From: Streptomyces ardesiacus
GTDB taxonomy: Bacteria > Actinomycetota > Actinomycetes > Streptomycetales > Streptomycetaceae
Length of the DNA: 64,000 nt
NCBI RefSeq assembly: GCF_003112575.1
Contig: NZ_BEWC01000002.1
Coordinates: forward strand, 496,001-560,000
Direction: 5' to 3'
Shown here: piece by piece, positions 1-7,730 of the stretch
Layout: each line of letters opens with the position of its first letter
Position numbering within the stretch: position 1 is the first letter of the stretch
Position numbers and translations under genes: made by a program
Notes under the pieces: model-generated
What the model saw: only the letters and a program-made list of their open reading frames with translations
The model's database searches: none
Told to the model about the DNA's origin: nothing

Positions 1-347
1 CGAGTTTAGGGACTGCCGACACGGCACTTCGACCCGTCCCCAGTGGTGAGCTTGCCCACACGGAGCGTGATTCGAGGCCCGCTCGACCCGCGAGAACCCT
101 TGGTAGCACCGCCCTGCGCAGGTCTCCTGGGCAAACCCTAGTCCTCCCGTGTGGTCAAGGTCTCTGTAAGGGCGTGCTGCGGGCCACTTGGTTTCTTTGT
201 GGAGTCCCTACTAATGGCCCAATGATTCTTTGCTCGCGCCCGGACCCTTGTGGCGAGGTTTACCCGTTAGTAGCGTTCGGGGCGTCTCGAACGTACTTGG
301 GGTAACGGCTGTCCTGTGCGGCAGTGGTCGAAAGTGGGTGGGGACCG
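1..347. other. Gene-free 5' region with one candidate promoter
   Basis: I see no convincing coding sequence here: codon third positions are not GC-biased in any frame, and the region is more AT-rich than its surroundings. A possible sigma-70-like promoter for the following membrane gene is TTGTGG at 248-253, a 17-bp spacer, and TAGCGT at 271-276. The rest may be the upstream region of a gene lying left of the window. Confidence 0.4.
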
Positions 348-830
348 GTGTCAGTGCGCAGGCCGGTGGCGTGGACCGTGGCGGTCGTGTTCCTCGTGGA
401 GGCGGTCGGCGTCGCGGCGCTGAACTGGTTCCTGGGGACGGTCGTCGACCGACAGGAGATGTCCCTGGCCGGTCTCGACCCGGACATGATGTCCCTCTCC
501 TCGAAGATCGGCGGAGTCGTCTTCGGGCTGTACTTCGCGCTGTGCGGCCTGGTCGCGCTGCTCGTGGCGGTGCGCGACCGCGCGCCCGCGGGGCTCGGCC
601 GGATCCTGCTGATCAGCGCCGCCGTGGTGCACGGCCTGCTCGGCGCCTTCGCCTGGGGGCTGGTCGGACCCGGCGCCTTCCTCTTCATGATCGTCGTACT
701 GGGGCTCGTCGTGCTGCTGCTGATGACGTACGACGTCCGGGAGGAGCCCGCCGCCGGCGGGCGGCCCGAGGACGGCAAGGGCGACGACGGCTCCCCGGTC
801 ACTCCGCCGCCGGCGCCCACAACTCCGTGA
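348..830 (+). CDS. Small integral membrane protein, four predicted TM helices
   Basis: A 160-residue protein with four hydrophobic stretches at about residues 6-31, 54-78, 85-106 and 111-133, then a polar Pro/Gly/Asp-rich tail that is probably cytoplasmic. I chose the GTG at 348 because GGTGGGGACC lies just upstream and the first TM segment follows at once; in-frame GTG codons at 324 and 354 are alternatives. It ends inside the convergent maf gene, overlapping by 32 bases. Such proteins are conserved next to maf and the acyl-CoA carboxylase genes in streptomycetes, as far as I recall, but I know of no function and none is assigned. Confidence 0.75.
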   Translation: MSVRRPVAWTVAVVFLVEAVGVAALNWFLGTVVDRQEMSLAGLDPDMMSLSSKIGGVVFGLYFALCGLVALLVAVRDRAPAGLGRILLISAAVVHGLLGAFAWGLVGPGAFLFMIVVLGLVVLLLMTYDVREEPAAGGRPEDGKGDDGSPVTPPPAPTTP

Positions 831-1419
831 TGCCGGTGCCCAGCTCGGCCAGGAGCCGCCGCAGCAGGGGCAGGCTGAGGCCGATGACGTTCCCGTGGTC
901 GCCCTCGATGCCGTCGATGAACGGCGCCGAGCGGCCGTCCAGGGTGAACGCCCCCGCGACGTACAGGGGCTCCCCGGAGGCCACGTAGGCGGCGATCTCG
1001 TCGTCGGTCGGCTCGCCGAAGCGGACGACGGTGGACGCGGTCGCCGAGACGTGGCGTCCGGAGGCGGTGTCCCAGACGCAGTGGCCGGTCTGCAGCGTGC
1101 CCGCCCGGCCGCGCATCGCCTTCCAGCGCGCCGTGGCCTCCTCGGCGTCGGCCGGCTTGCCGAGCGCCCGGCCGTCCAGGTCGAGCACCGAGTCGCAGCC
1201 GATCACCAGGGCGCCGCGCACCTCGGGCCTGGCGGCCACCACGGACGCCTTGGCCTCGGCCAGGGCGAGGGCCAGCTCGGCGGGGGTGGGGGCGGTGACG
1301 GCCTCCTCGTCGACGCCGCTCACCAGCACCTCGGGGGCGAGACCGGCCTGGCGCAGCAGGCCGAGCCGGGCCGGGGACTGGGAGGCGAGGACGAGCCGGC
1401 GGCGGGGCTGAGCAGTCAT
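799..1419 (-). CDS. maf: Maf-family nucleoside triphosphate pyrophosphatase
   Basis: 206 residues, normal for the family. The N-terminus has the Maf signature ([16 protein letters not shown], about residues 11-26), followed by the [10 protein letters not shown] segment and the [17 protein letters not shown] motif that carries the catalytic Asp. Maf proteins hydrolyse non-canonical or surplus nucleoside triphosphates to monophosphates and pyrophosphate (house-cleaning; some prefer dTTP/UTP). The ATG at 1419 directly precedes the family start (MTAQ). It lies downstream of pccB, pccE and a 42-residue membrane protein on the same strand and may be partly read through from them. Family assignment is secure; the substrate is inferred. 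Confidence 0.93.
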   Translation of the reverse strand: MTAQPRRRLVLASQSPARLGLLRQAGLAPEVLVSGVDEEAVTAPTPAELALALAEAKASVVAARPEVRGALVIGCDSVLDLDGRALGKPADAEEATARWKAMRGRAGTLQTGHCVWDTASGRHVSATASTVVRFGEPTDDEIAAYVASGEPLYVAGAFTLDGRSAPFIDGIEGDHGNVIGLSLPLLRRLLAELGTGITELWAPAAE

Positions 1420-1451
1420 GGGGTCAGGTTAGCCACCCGGGCGGGCCGGGC

Positions 1452-1580
1452 TCACTTCAGGCCGAGCACGATCATCGCGAGGACCATGGCCAGTGCCAGG
1501 AAGACGCTCAGCCGCCGCAGCATGTCCTGCATGTCGCGCAGTTCCTCGGGCGGCTCGTCGTCGGGATCGGACCAGAGCAT
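1452..1580 (-). CDS. 42-residue single-pass membrane protein
   Basis: A very short gene read from ATG at 1580 to TGA at 1452. The protein begins MLWSDPDDEPPEELRDMQDM, an acidic N-terminus, then LRRLS, then one TM helix of about 17 residues (VFLALAMVLAMIVLGL) ending in a single Lys. The charge pattern suggests one membrane pass. Third codon positions are almost all G or C. An 18-bp perfect palindrome lies 35-52 bases upstream of the start. Gene context (between pccE and maf, same strand) fits a conserved actinomycete micro-protein; no function can be deduced from sequence. Confidence 0.75.
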   Translation of the reverse strand: MLWSDPDDEPPEELRDMQDMLRRLSVFLALAMVLAMIVLGLK

Positions 1581-1614
1581 GCCACCAGCGTGGGGCTCGG
1601 CAGGGGCCGGCGAC

Positions 1615-1632
1615 TTGAGTACGGGTACTCAA
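1615..1632. promoter_or_regulatory. Perfect 18-bp palindrome, candidate operator
   Basis: TTGAGTACGGGTACTCAA consists of 8-bp arms around a GG centre. It lies 35 bases upstream of the 42-residue membrane protein gene and downstream of the pccE stop, so it is well placed for a repressor or activator of the small gene. No regulator is assigned. Confidence 0.5.
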
Positions 1633-1714
1633 ATCGGGGCGCGGGTTGCACGGGCGTGCGCTCACGCGACGGAGCGCACACCGGCACGGCCCCGCGCCCC
1701 TGGGCACTCCGTCC

Positions 1715-1921
1715 TCAGCCCGGCCAGTACGTGCGGGACCAGGCGGCCGGGCCCGGGTGGGGCAGGCGGGTCGCCGCGATGCGGGACGGGTCCGACCAGG
1801 CGTCGCGCGGGCCGGCGGGGGACGGCTCCGCGGCCGCCGTCGCCGCGCGGGCCCTGACCACCGTCAGGGCCGCGGCCAGTTCTTCCGGGGTGGGGTTGCC
1901 CCGTACGACCTTGATGGTCAC
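1715..1921 (-). CDS. pccE: Acyl-CoA (propionyl-CoA) carboxylase epsilon subunit
   Basis: 68 residues. The N-terminus MTIKVVRGNPTPEELAALTV-like segment is the hallmark of actinomycete epsilon subunits; the C-terminus ends in a Trp-rich stretch (WSDPSRIAATRL, then AAWSRTYWPG), also typical. Epsilon subunits bind the carboxyltransferase beta subunit and raise activity of the holoenzyme with the biotinylated alpha subunit. The GTG start at 1921 sits 9 bases after the pccB stop, and the RBS AAGGAG overlaps that stop codon, so translation is probably coupled and the two form an operon. Confidence 0.9.
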   Translation of the reverse strand: MTIKVVRGNPTPEELAAALTVVRARAATAAAEPSPAGPRDAWSDPSRIAATRLPHPGPAAWSRTYWPG

Positions 1922-1930
1922 AGCGGCTCC

Positions 1931-3523
1931 TTACAGGGGGATGTTGCCGTGCTTCTTCGGGGGCAGGTTCTCCCGCTTGGTGCGCAACTGGCGCAGACCG
2001 CGGACGATGTGGCGGCGGGTGTCGGACGGCATGATCACCGCGTCGACGTAGCCGCGCTCGGCCGCCGTGTAGGGGTTGAGGAGGGTGTCCTCGTACTCCT
2101 GGATCAGGCGGGCGCGGGTGGCCTCGGCGTCGTCACCCGCCTCGGCGATGGTGCGGCGGTGCAGGATGTTGACCGCGCCCTGGGCGCCCATCACCGCGAT
2201 CTGGGCGGTGGGCCAGGCCAGGTTGAGGTCGGCGCCCAGGTGCTTGGAGCCCATGACGTCGTAGGCGCCGCCGAAGGCCTTGCGGGTGATGACCGTGATG
2301 AGCGGGACCGTGGCCTCGGCGTAGGCGAAGATCAGCTTGGCGCCGCGCCGGATGATGCCGTCGTGCTCCTGGTCCACGCCCGGCAGGAAGCCGGGCACGT
2401 CCACGAAGGTGAGGACGGGGACGTTGAAGGCGTCGCAGGTGCGCACGAAGCGGGCCGCCTTCTCGGAGGCGGTGATGTCCAGGCACCCTGCGAACTGCAT
2501 CGGCTGGTTGGCGACGATGCCGACCGGTCGGCCCTCGACCCGGCCGAAGCCGGTGAGGATGTTCGGCGCGAACAGCGGCTGCGTCTCGAAGAACTCGGCG
2601 TCGTCGAGGACGTGCTCGATGACCGTGTGCATGTCGTAGGGCTGGTTCGCGGAGTCCGGGACGATCGTGTCCAGCTCGGCGTCCTCGTCCGTGACCGCGA
2701 GGTCGGCCTCCTCGGGGAAGGCGGGGGGCTCGGAGAGGTTGTTGGACGGCAGGTACGACAGGAGCTGCTTGACGTACTCGATCGCGTCCTTCTCGTCGCC
2801 GGCCATGTGGTGGGCCACGCCCGAGGCGGTGTTGTGGGTGCGGGCGCCGCCCAGCTCCTCGAAGCCGACGTCCTCGCCGGTGACGGTCTTGATGACGTCG
2901 GGTCCGGTGATGAACATGTGACTGGTCTGGTCGACCATCACCGTGAAGTCGGTGATCGCGGGGGAGTACACCGCGCCGCCCGCGCACGGGCCGACGACCA
3001 GGCTGATCTGCGGGATCACGCCCGAGGCGTGGGTGTTGCGGCGGAAGATCTCGCCGTACGCCCCGAGCGAGGCCACGCCCTCCTGGATGCGGGCGCCGCC
3101 CGAGTCGTTGATGCCGACGACCGGGCAGCCGGTCTTCAGCGCGAAGTCCATCACCTTGACGATCTTCTGGCCGTAGACCTCGCCCAGCGCCCCGCCGAAG
3201 ACGGTGAAGTCCTGGGAGAAGACGGCGACGGGGCGGCCGTCGACGGTGCCGTAGCCGGTGACGACGCCGTCGCCGTAGGGGCGGTTGGCGTCCAGGCCGA
3301 AGTTGGTGGAGCGGTGCCGGGCGAACTCGTCCAGCTCGACGAAGGAACCCTCGTCCAGCAGGAGGTCGATGCGCTCACGAGCCGTCAGCTTGCCCTTGGC
3401 GTGCTGTTTCTCGACGGCGCGTGCGGAACCGGCGTGCGTCGCTTCCTCGATACGGCGCCTGAGATCCGCGAGCTTGCCCGCGGTCGTGTGGATGTCGGGC
3501 TGCTGCTCTTCCGGCTCGGACAT
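1931..3523 (-). CDS. pccB: Propionyl-CoA carboxylase beta (carboxyltransferase) subunit
   Basis: 530 residues, the usual length. It is a crotonase-fold carboxyltransferase of two halves; visible landmarks are the acyl-CoA binding region [28 protein letters not shown], and in the second half the carboxybiotin-binding [14 protein letters not shown] and [14 protein letters not shown]. It transfers CO2 from carboxybiotin to propionyl- (or acetyl-) CoA, giving methylmalonyl-CoA, a polyketide and odd-chain precursor. The reading frame is open further upstream, but ATG 3523 ([10 protein letters not shown]) gives the family start. It is divergent from birA, the ligase that biotinylates its partner alpha subunit, and is followed by pccE. 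Confidence 0.96.
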   Translation of the reverse strand: MSEPEEQQPDIHTTAGKLADLRRRIEEATHAGSARAVEKQHAKGKLTARERIDLLLDEGSFVELDEFARHRSTNFGLDANRPYGDGVVTGYGTVDGRPVAVFSQDFTVFGGALGEVYGQKIVKVMDFALKTGCPVVGINDSGGARIQEGVASLGAYGEIFRRNTHASGVIPQISLVVGPCAGGAVYSPAITDFTVMVDQTSHMFITGPDVIKTVTGEDVGFEELGGARTHNTASGVAHHMAGDEKDAIEYVKQLLSYLPSNNLSEPPAFPEEADLAVTDEDAELDTIVPDSANQPYDMHTVIEHVLDDAEFFETQPLFAPNILTGFGRVEGRPVGIVANQPMQFAGCLDITASEKAARFVRTCDAFNVPVLTFVDVPGFLPGVDQEHDGIIRRGAKLIFAYAEATVPLITVITRKAFGGAYDVMGSKHLGADLNLAWPTAQIAVMGAQGAVNILHRRTIAEAGDDAEATRARLIQEYEDTLLNPYTAAERGYVDAVIMPSDTRRHIVRGLRQLRTKRENLPPKKHGNIPL

Positions 3524-3633
3524 CGGGATGCGGCTCCCTGCCTGCTCAAAAGGGGGGACGGTTACTCGTTCGTAGAGTAGTAGGGGGCCTTCCGATCGGC
3601 AGTGCGGTGTTTCCCACACCTAGGGTGGGTTGC
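3524..3633. promoter_or_regulatory. Divergent pccB/birA promoter region
   Basis: On the minus strand a good -10 (TACTCT at 3579-3574) could serve pccB. On the plus strand TAGGGT at 3621-3626 lies 7 bases before the birA ATG, so birA may be read from a leaderless transcript. No clear -35 boxes are seen. Confidence 0.4.
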
Positions 3634-4512
3634 ATGACGCCCCGCGAATCCCCCGACTCCCCGAACGACGCCCGCCACAGCCGGTGGTCCGACCTGGACC
3701 GGCCGCCCCTCAGCCGTACGTCGCTGCGCCGGGGCCTGGTACGGGAGGGCGGGCTGTGGCGGCAGGTGGACGTGGTGCAGCGCACCGGGTCCACCAACTC
3801 CGACCTCGTGGCGCGGGCCGCCGAGGGGGACCTGGCGGAGGGCGTGGTCCTCGTCGCCGAGGAGCAGAGCGCCGCGCGGGGGCGCCTGGACCGGCAGTGG
3901 ACGGCGCCGCCGCGCTCCGGGCTGTTCTTCTCCGTCCTGCTGCGGCCCGCCCAGGTCCCCGTGGCCCGCTGGGGCTGGCTGCCGCTGCTCACCGGCGTCG
4001 CCGTGGCGACCGGACTGTCCCGCGTCGCGGGCGTCGACACCGCCCTGAAGTGGCCCAACGACCTGCTGGTGACCGTCGGCGACGAGGAGCGCAAGGCCGG
4101 CGGCATCCTCGCCGAGCGGGCCGGAGACGACGGCGTCGTCATCGGCGTCGGCATCAACGTCTCGCTCCGCGCCGAGGAGCTGCCGGTCGCCCGGGCCGGT
4201 TCGCTGGCGCTGGCCGGGGCCGAGAACACCGACCGGGACCCGCTGCTGCGCGGGGTGCTGCGGTCGCTGGAGGACTGGTACGGGCGCTGGTGCGGGGCCG
4301 GGGGCGACCCGGCGGCCAGCGGGCTCCAGGAGACGTACGCGGCGGGCTGCGCGACCCTCGGGCGGCTGGTGCGGGCGGAGCTGCCGGGCGACCGGTCGCT
4401 CGTCGGGGAGGCGGTGGCCGTGGACGGCGACGGACGGCTGGTGATCGCGACGGAGGCGGGGGTGCAGGAGCCCGTGGGAGCGGGCGACATCGTGCACCTG
4501 CGGTTGGCGTGA
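3634..4512 (+). CDS. birA: Biotin-[acetyl-CoA-carboxylase] ligase, monofunctional
   Basis: 292 residues from ATG 3634. Landmarks in order: QRTGSTNSDLV (biotin pocket), EEQSAARGRLDRQW (the glycine/arginine biotinoyl-AMP loop, here ARGRLDRQW), LKWPNDLLV and RKAGGILAE (core of the ligase fold), then a C-terminal SH3-like cap near residues 240-292. There is no N-terminal winged helix as in E. coli BirA, so it should act only as a ligase and not as a repressor. It attaches biotin to the acyl-CoA carboxylase alpha subunits; its position beside pccB/pccE fits. A GTG at 3607 would give a longer form but lacks family support. Confidence 0.93.
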   Translation: MTPRESPDSPNDARHSRWSDLDRPPLSRTSLRRGLVREGGLWRQVDVVQRTGSTNSDLVARAAEGDLAEGVVLVAEEQSAARGRLDRQWTAPPRSGLFFSVLLRPAQVPVARWGWLPLLTGVAVATGLSRVAGVDTALKWPNDLLVTVGDEERKAGGILAERAGDDGVVIGVGINVSLRAEELPVARAGSLALAGAENTDRDPLLRGVLRSLEDWYGRWCGAGGDPAASGLQETYAAGCATLGRLVRAELPGDRSLVGEAVAVDGDGRLVIATEAGVQEPVGAGDIVHLRLA

Positions 4513-4627
4513 GCGCGGTCCCGGGGCACCCTCGGAGTACGGGACGCACGGGAGTGAGCTGGGGCACACCTGACGTAAAGTTGGGGCCGGTCGAACCTGA
4601 CCGCGGCAGATCGGAAAGGCAACAGGC

Positions 4628-5773
4628 GTGACCGTCGACGACACCGGCTCCGGCGCGGACGGGGACGGCCGGGTGGACCCCGAGCCCGACCCGGACTCCG
4701 CCGACCCCGGCGATGACCCGCTCGCGCTGCGCCTCGAAGGGCTGATCCTGGGCGCCGAGCGCCGCTACACCCCCTTCCAGGCCGCCCGCAGCGCGGGCGT
4801 CTCCATGGAACTGGCCTCCCGTTTCTGGCGGGCCATGGGATTCGCCGACATCGGCCAGGCCAAGGCGCTCACCGAGGCCGACGTCCTCGCCCTGCGGCGG
4901 CTGGCCGGTCTGGTGGAGGCGGGGCTGCTCAGCGAGGCGATGGCCGTCCAGGTCGCCCGGTCCACGGGGCAGACCACCGCCCGGTTGGCCGAGTGGCAGA
5001 TCGACTCCTTCCTGGAGGGCCTGACCGAGCCCCCCGAGCCCGGGATGACGCGCACCGAGGTGACGTATCCCATCGTCGAGCTGCTCCTCCCCGAGCTGCA
5101 GGAGTTCCTCGTCTACGTCTGGCGGCGCCAGCTCGCCGCCTCGGCCGGCCGGGTCGTCCAGGCCGGGGACGACGAGGAGATGGTCGACCGGCGGCTCGCG
5201 GTCGGTTTCGCGGACCTGGTCGGTTTCACGCGGCTGACCCGGCGGATGGAGGAGGAGGAACTCGGCGAGCTGGTCGAGGCGTTCGAGACCACCTCCGCCG
5301 ACCTGGTGGCCGCACGCGGCGGACGGCTGGTCAAGACCCTCGGCGATGAGGTGCTCTACGCCGCCGACGACGCCGGCACGGCCGCCGAGATCGCGCTGCG
5401 CCTCATCGAGACGATGGCCCACGACGAGACCATGCCGGAACTGCGCGTCGGCATCGCCTTCGGCACGGTCACCACCCGGATGGGCGACGTCTTCGGCACC
5501 ACCGTCAACCTCGCCTCCCGGCTCACCTCGATAGCCCCGAAGGACGCCGTCCTCGTCGACTCGGCCTTCGCCGAGGAACTGATCCGCACCGGGGACGCCC
5601 CCGCCTCGGAGGCCGCGGCCGCCGAGGAAGCGGCCGCCGCGGAGAAGGAGGGCGAGGAGCCGCCGGTCTACCGCTTCGCGCTCCAGCCGATGTGGCAGCG
5701 TCCGGTGCGCGGTCTGGGCGTGGTCGAGCCGTGGCTGCTCACGCGCCGGGGCGACGGCGGCGGCGAGTCGTAG
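4628..5773 (+). CDS. cya: Class III adenylate cyclase
   Basis: 381 residues from GTG 4628, with GGAAAGG 12 bases upstream. Residues 1-30 are acidic; 35-130 form a helical regulatory domain (LGAERRYTPFQAARSAGVSM) seen in the Streptomyces cyclase; 190-320 are the catalytic domain, with metal-binding Asp in GFADLVGFT (D196) and KTLGDEV (D240) and the DVFGTTVNLASRL segment for ribose/phosphate contacts. An Ala/Glu-rich linker leads to a C-terminal tail. It makes cAMP, which in streptomycetes acts through Crp in germination and development. No membrane segment, so cytosolic. It is probably transcribed alone: a hairpin follows its stop. Confidence 0.95.
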   Translation: MTVDDTGSGADGDGRVDPEPDPDSADPGDDPLALRLEGLILGAERRYTPFQAARSAGVSMELASRFWRAMGFADIGQAKALTEADVLALRRLAGLVEAGLLSEAMAVQVARSTGQTTARLAEWQIDSFLEGLTEPPEPGMTRTEVTYPIVELLLPELQEFLVYVWRRQLAASAGRVVQAGDDEEMVDRRLAVGFADLVGFTRLTRRMEEEELGELVEAFETTSADLVAARGGRLVKTLGDEVLYAADDAGTAAEIALRLIETMAHDETMPELRVGIAFGTVTTRMGDVFGTTVNLASRLTSIAPKDAVLVDSAFAEELIRTGDAPASEAAAAEEAAAAEKEGEEPPVYRFALQPMWQRPVRGLGVVEPWLLTRRGDGGGES

Positions 5774-5789
5774 GCCGCCGGAAGGCGGC
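5774..5789. terminator. Short hairpin between convergent genes
   Basis: GCCGCC-GGAA-GGCGGC directly after the cya stop forms a 6-bp GC stem with a GNRA-type tetraloop. There is no T tail, as often in this genus. It separates cya from the convergent proline-rich gene. Confidence 0.45.
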
Positions 5790-5792
5790 GGT

Positions 5793-6506
5793 TCAGCCGG
5801 TGAACAGGCCGACGCACAGGCCGATGACCGGTACGCACAGGCCCGGATCGGCGGGCTCCGGCGCCGGCGGCGTGCTGGGGGGCCGTGGCGTCGGTGTGGT
5901 CGGCGCGGGGTGGGGCGCGGGCCGGTCGGAGTGCTGCGGCCGGGCGGTGTCCGGGGCGGGGGCGCGAGGCCGGTCCCCTTCCTTCCCCCGCTCGTGATCC
6001 TCTTCGCGCTCGTGCCGTTCTCCGGGCTTCCCGTTCTCGGGGGTGTCCGGGCCCTCCGGGGTGCCGGCGGCCGGGGTGCCGCTCGCGGACGGGCCCCGTA
6101 CGAGGCCGGGTATGCCGGGTATGAGGCCCGGCCCCGGGGAGCCGCTGAGGCCGCCCATGACGGACGTCGCGGAAGGGGCCGGCCCGGGAGCCCCGCCTCC
6201 CGCGTCCGCGGCGCCGGACGGCGTCGCCCGGACATCGGCGGCCGTGTCCCCGCCTCCGCCCTCCACGCGCGGCGCCGCCCCGGCGCGGACGCCGTCGCCC
6301 GCGTCACCGGGCGGCTCGGGCAGCAGCCGTACGAGACTCAGGGCGCCGGCCGCCAGCGCGAGGCCGCCGACGACCAGCAGCACCTTGCGGGGGCGGGGCC
6401 TGCGGTGCCGGCCGCGGCGGCACCACGCGTACCGCGGCCCCGGCCGCACGTCGGTGGTCGTGCCCGCGGCCGGACCGCGGGTCGTCGGTGTGCCGGTCGT
6501 CGTCAT
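5793..6506 (-). CDS. Proline-rich single-pass membrane protein
   Basis: 237 residues from ATG 6506, with GGGGAGGGACC as RBS. Residues 1-40 are polar with an Arg-rich stretch (CRRGRHRRPRPRK), 41-60 form one TM helix (VLLVVGGLALAAGALSLV), and the rest is low-complexity Pro/Gly/Ala/Glu sequence, presumably outside the cell. The last 17 residues change character: hydrophobic with two cysteines spaced C-x6-C (PGLCVPVIGLCVGLFTG), which could form a disulfide. No family is recognised. It lies between cya and a fatty-acid-type hydratase; neither neighbour hints at function. Confidence 0.7.
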   Translation of the reverse strand: MTTTGTPTTRGPAAGTTTDVRPGPRYAWCRRGRHRRPRPRKVLLVVGGLALAAGALSLVRLLPEPPGDAGDGVRAGAAPRVEGGGGDTAADVRATPSGAADAGGGAPGPAPSATSVMGGLSGSPGPGLIPGIPGLVRGPSASGTPAAGTPEGPDTPENGKPGERHEREEDHERGKEGDRPRAPAPDTARPQHSDRPAPHPAPTTPTPRPPSTPPAPEPADPGLCVPVIGLCVGLFTG

Positions 6507-6689
6507 GGTCCCTCCCCGGTGCGCACGCGCCCCCGCTGCGCCGTGGCGGTGTGAGGCTACGGTCTGCCGTCGGCGGGGGCGGGCGGTCGGTCGTATGTCA
6601 CTCGAACGGGGGGCGGGGCCGGTGCGGGGAGCGGGCGCGTCCGGTCTTCCCCCGCGCGGGACCGCCTGCGATGATCGTGCGGTCGACTT

Positions 6690-6705
6690 GTTAACACACG
6701 TTAAC
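6690..6705. promoter_or_regulatory. Repeated GTTAAC palindromes just upstream of the hydratase
   Basis: GTTAAC-ACAC-GTTAAC ends one base before the RBS (GGAGGG) of the enoyl-CoA hydratase. GTTAAC is itself palindromic, so the whole 16 bp is symmetrical. An AT-rich symmetrical site this close to a start in such GC-rich DNA suggests an operator, or the -10 region of a promoter covered by a repressor. Confidence 0.45.
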
Positions 6706-6716
6706 CGGAGGGTGTC

Positions 6717-7517
6717 ATGAGCGAGGAGCGGTTCGGAGAGTTCGTCCTGGTGCGGCGGCACGGGGACGGGCATGTCGCGGAGCTCGCGCTCGACCGGCCG
6801 AAGGCCATGAACGCCGTCTCGACCGCCATGGCCCAGTCTCTGGGCGCGGCCTGCGCGGCGCTGGCCGAGGACCGCGGCGTCCGCGTGGTGGTGCTGACCT
6901 CGACCCACGAGCGGGCGTTCTGCGTCGGGGCGGACCTGAAGGAGCGCAACTCCTTCTCCGACGCCGACCTGCTGCGCCAGCGTCCGGTGACGCGGGGGGC
7001 GTACACGGCGGTGCTCGAGCTGCCGCAGCCGACGGTCGCGGCCGTGCACGGCTTCGCGCTGGGCGGCGGGTTCGAGCTGGCGCTGTCCTGCGACGTGATC
7101 GTGGCCGACCGTACGGCCGTGGTGGGGCTGCCGGAGGTGTCGGTGGGCGTGATCCCGGGCGGCGGCGGTACGCAGTTGCTGCCGCGCCGGGTGGGGGCGG
7201 CGCGGGCGGCCGAGCTGGTGTTCACGGCGCGGCGGGTGGCGGCCGAGGAGGCGCGCGAGCTGGGGCTGGTGGACCAGTTGGCCGACGAGGGCCGGGACCG
7301 GGAGGACGCGCTGGAGCTGGCCTCCCGGATGGCCGCGAACTCGCCGGTGGGCCTGCGCGCGGCCAAGCGGGCGCTGCGCCTGGGGCACGGTCTCGATCTG
7401 CGGGCGGGTCTGGAGGTCGAGGACGCGGCGTGGCGGTCGGTGGCGTTCTCGGGGGACCGCGCGGAGGGCGTGGCGGCGTTCAACGAGAAGCGGGCGCCGC
7501 GCTGGCCGGGCGAGTGA
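6717..7517 (+). CDS. Enoyl-CoA hydratase/isomerase family protein
   Basis: 266 residues from ATG 6717 with GGAGGG upstream. Crotonase fold: AFCVGADLKER forms the first half of the oxyanion hole, and AVHGFALGGGFELALSCDVIVA the second; the PEVSVGVIPGGGGTQLLPRRVG segment contains the catalytic glutamate region, and the C-terminal helices (GLDLRAGLEVED, AEGVAAFNEKRAPRW) are typical. It would hydrate 2-enoyl-CoA in fatty or amino acid breakdown, but crotonase relatives catalyse many reactions and the exact substrate is not visible. Transcribed alone, with a palindromic site upstream. Confidence 0.88.
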   Translation: MSEERFGEFVLVRRHGDGHVAELALDRPKAMNAVSTAMAQSLGAACAALAEDRGVRVVVLTSTHERAFCVGADLKERNSFSDADLLRQRPVTRGAYTAVLELPQPTVAAVHGFALGGGFELALSCDVIVADRTAVVGLPEVSVGVIPGGGGTQLLPRRVGAARAAELVFTARRVAAEEARELGLVDQLADEGRDREDALELASRMAANSPVGLRAAKRALRLGHGLDLRAGLEVEDAAWRSVAFSGDRAEGVAAFNEKRAPRWPGE

Positions 7518-7600
7518 GCCGACGGGACCGGCGTGGTCGCCGTACGGCGTGGGGCTCGGGGTCCTCCGCCGGGCGCGGCCCGGGGCGGCTGCGGTCGGGT

Positions 7601-7635
7601 GTGCCCGGTGCCCGGTGCCCGGTGCCCGGTACTCG
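7601..7635. repeat. Heptanucleotide tandem repeat (GTGCCCG)
   Basis: Four perfect copies of GTGCCCG (7601-7628) and a fifth degenerate copy (GTACTCG) lie in the 213-base gap between the hydratase and GGDEF genes. The gap otherwise holds only GC-rich sequence and the GGDEF promoter. Confidence 0.7.
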
Positions 7636-7730
7636 GCGCTCGGGCACGGTCCCGGACCTCGGAGTCGCCGGACACTCGCCCGGTTCGACCCGTTTGAGTA
7701 ACGTTTCTTCTGGAATCTCCCTAGCCTGGA

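Noticed and set aside
1646..3580. A 644-codon plus-strand frame opposite pccB/pccE
   Set aside because: Antisense shadow of pccB, repetitive Gly/Val/Asp composition and no conserved motif.
7601..7635. Heptamer repeat considered as a CRISPR-like or phage-variable element
   Set aside because: The unit is only 7 bp, without spacers, and lies outside genes; it is a simple tandem repeat.
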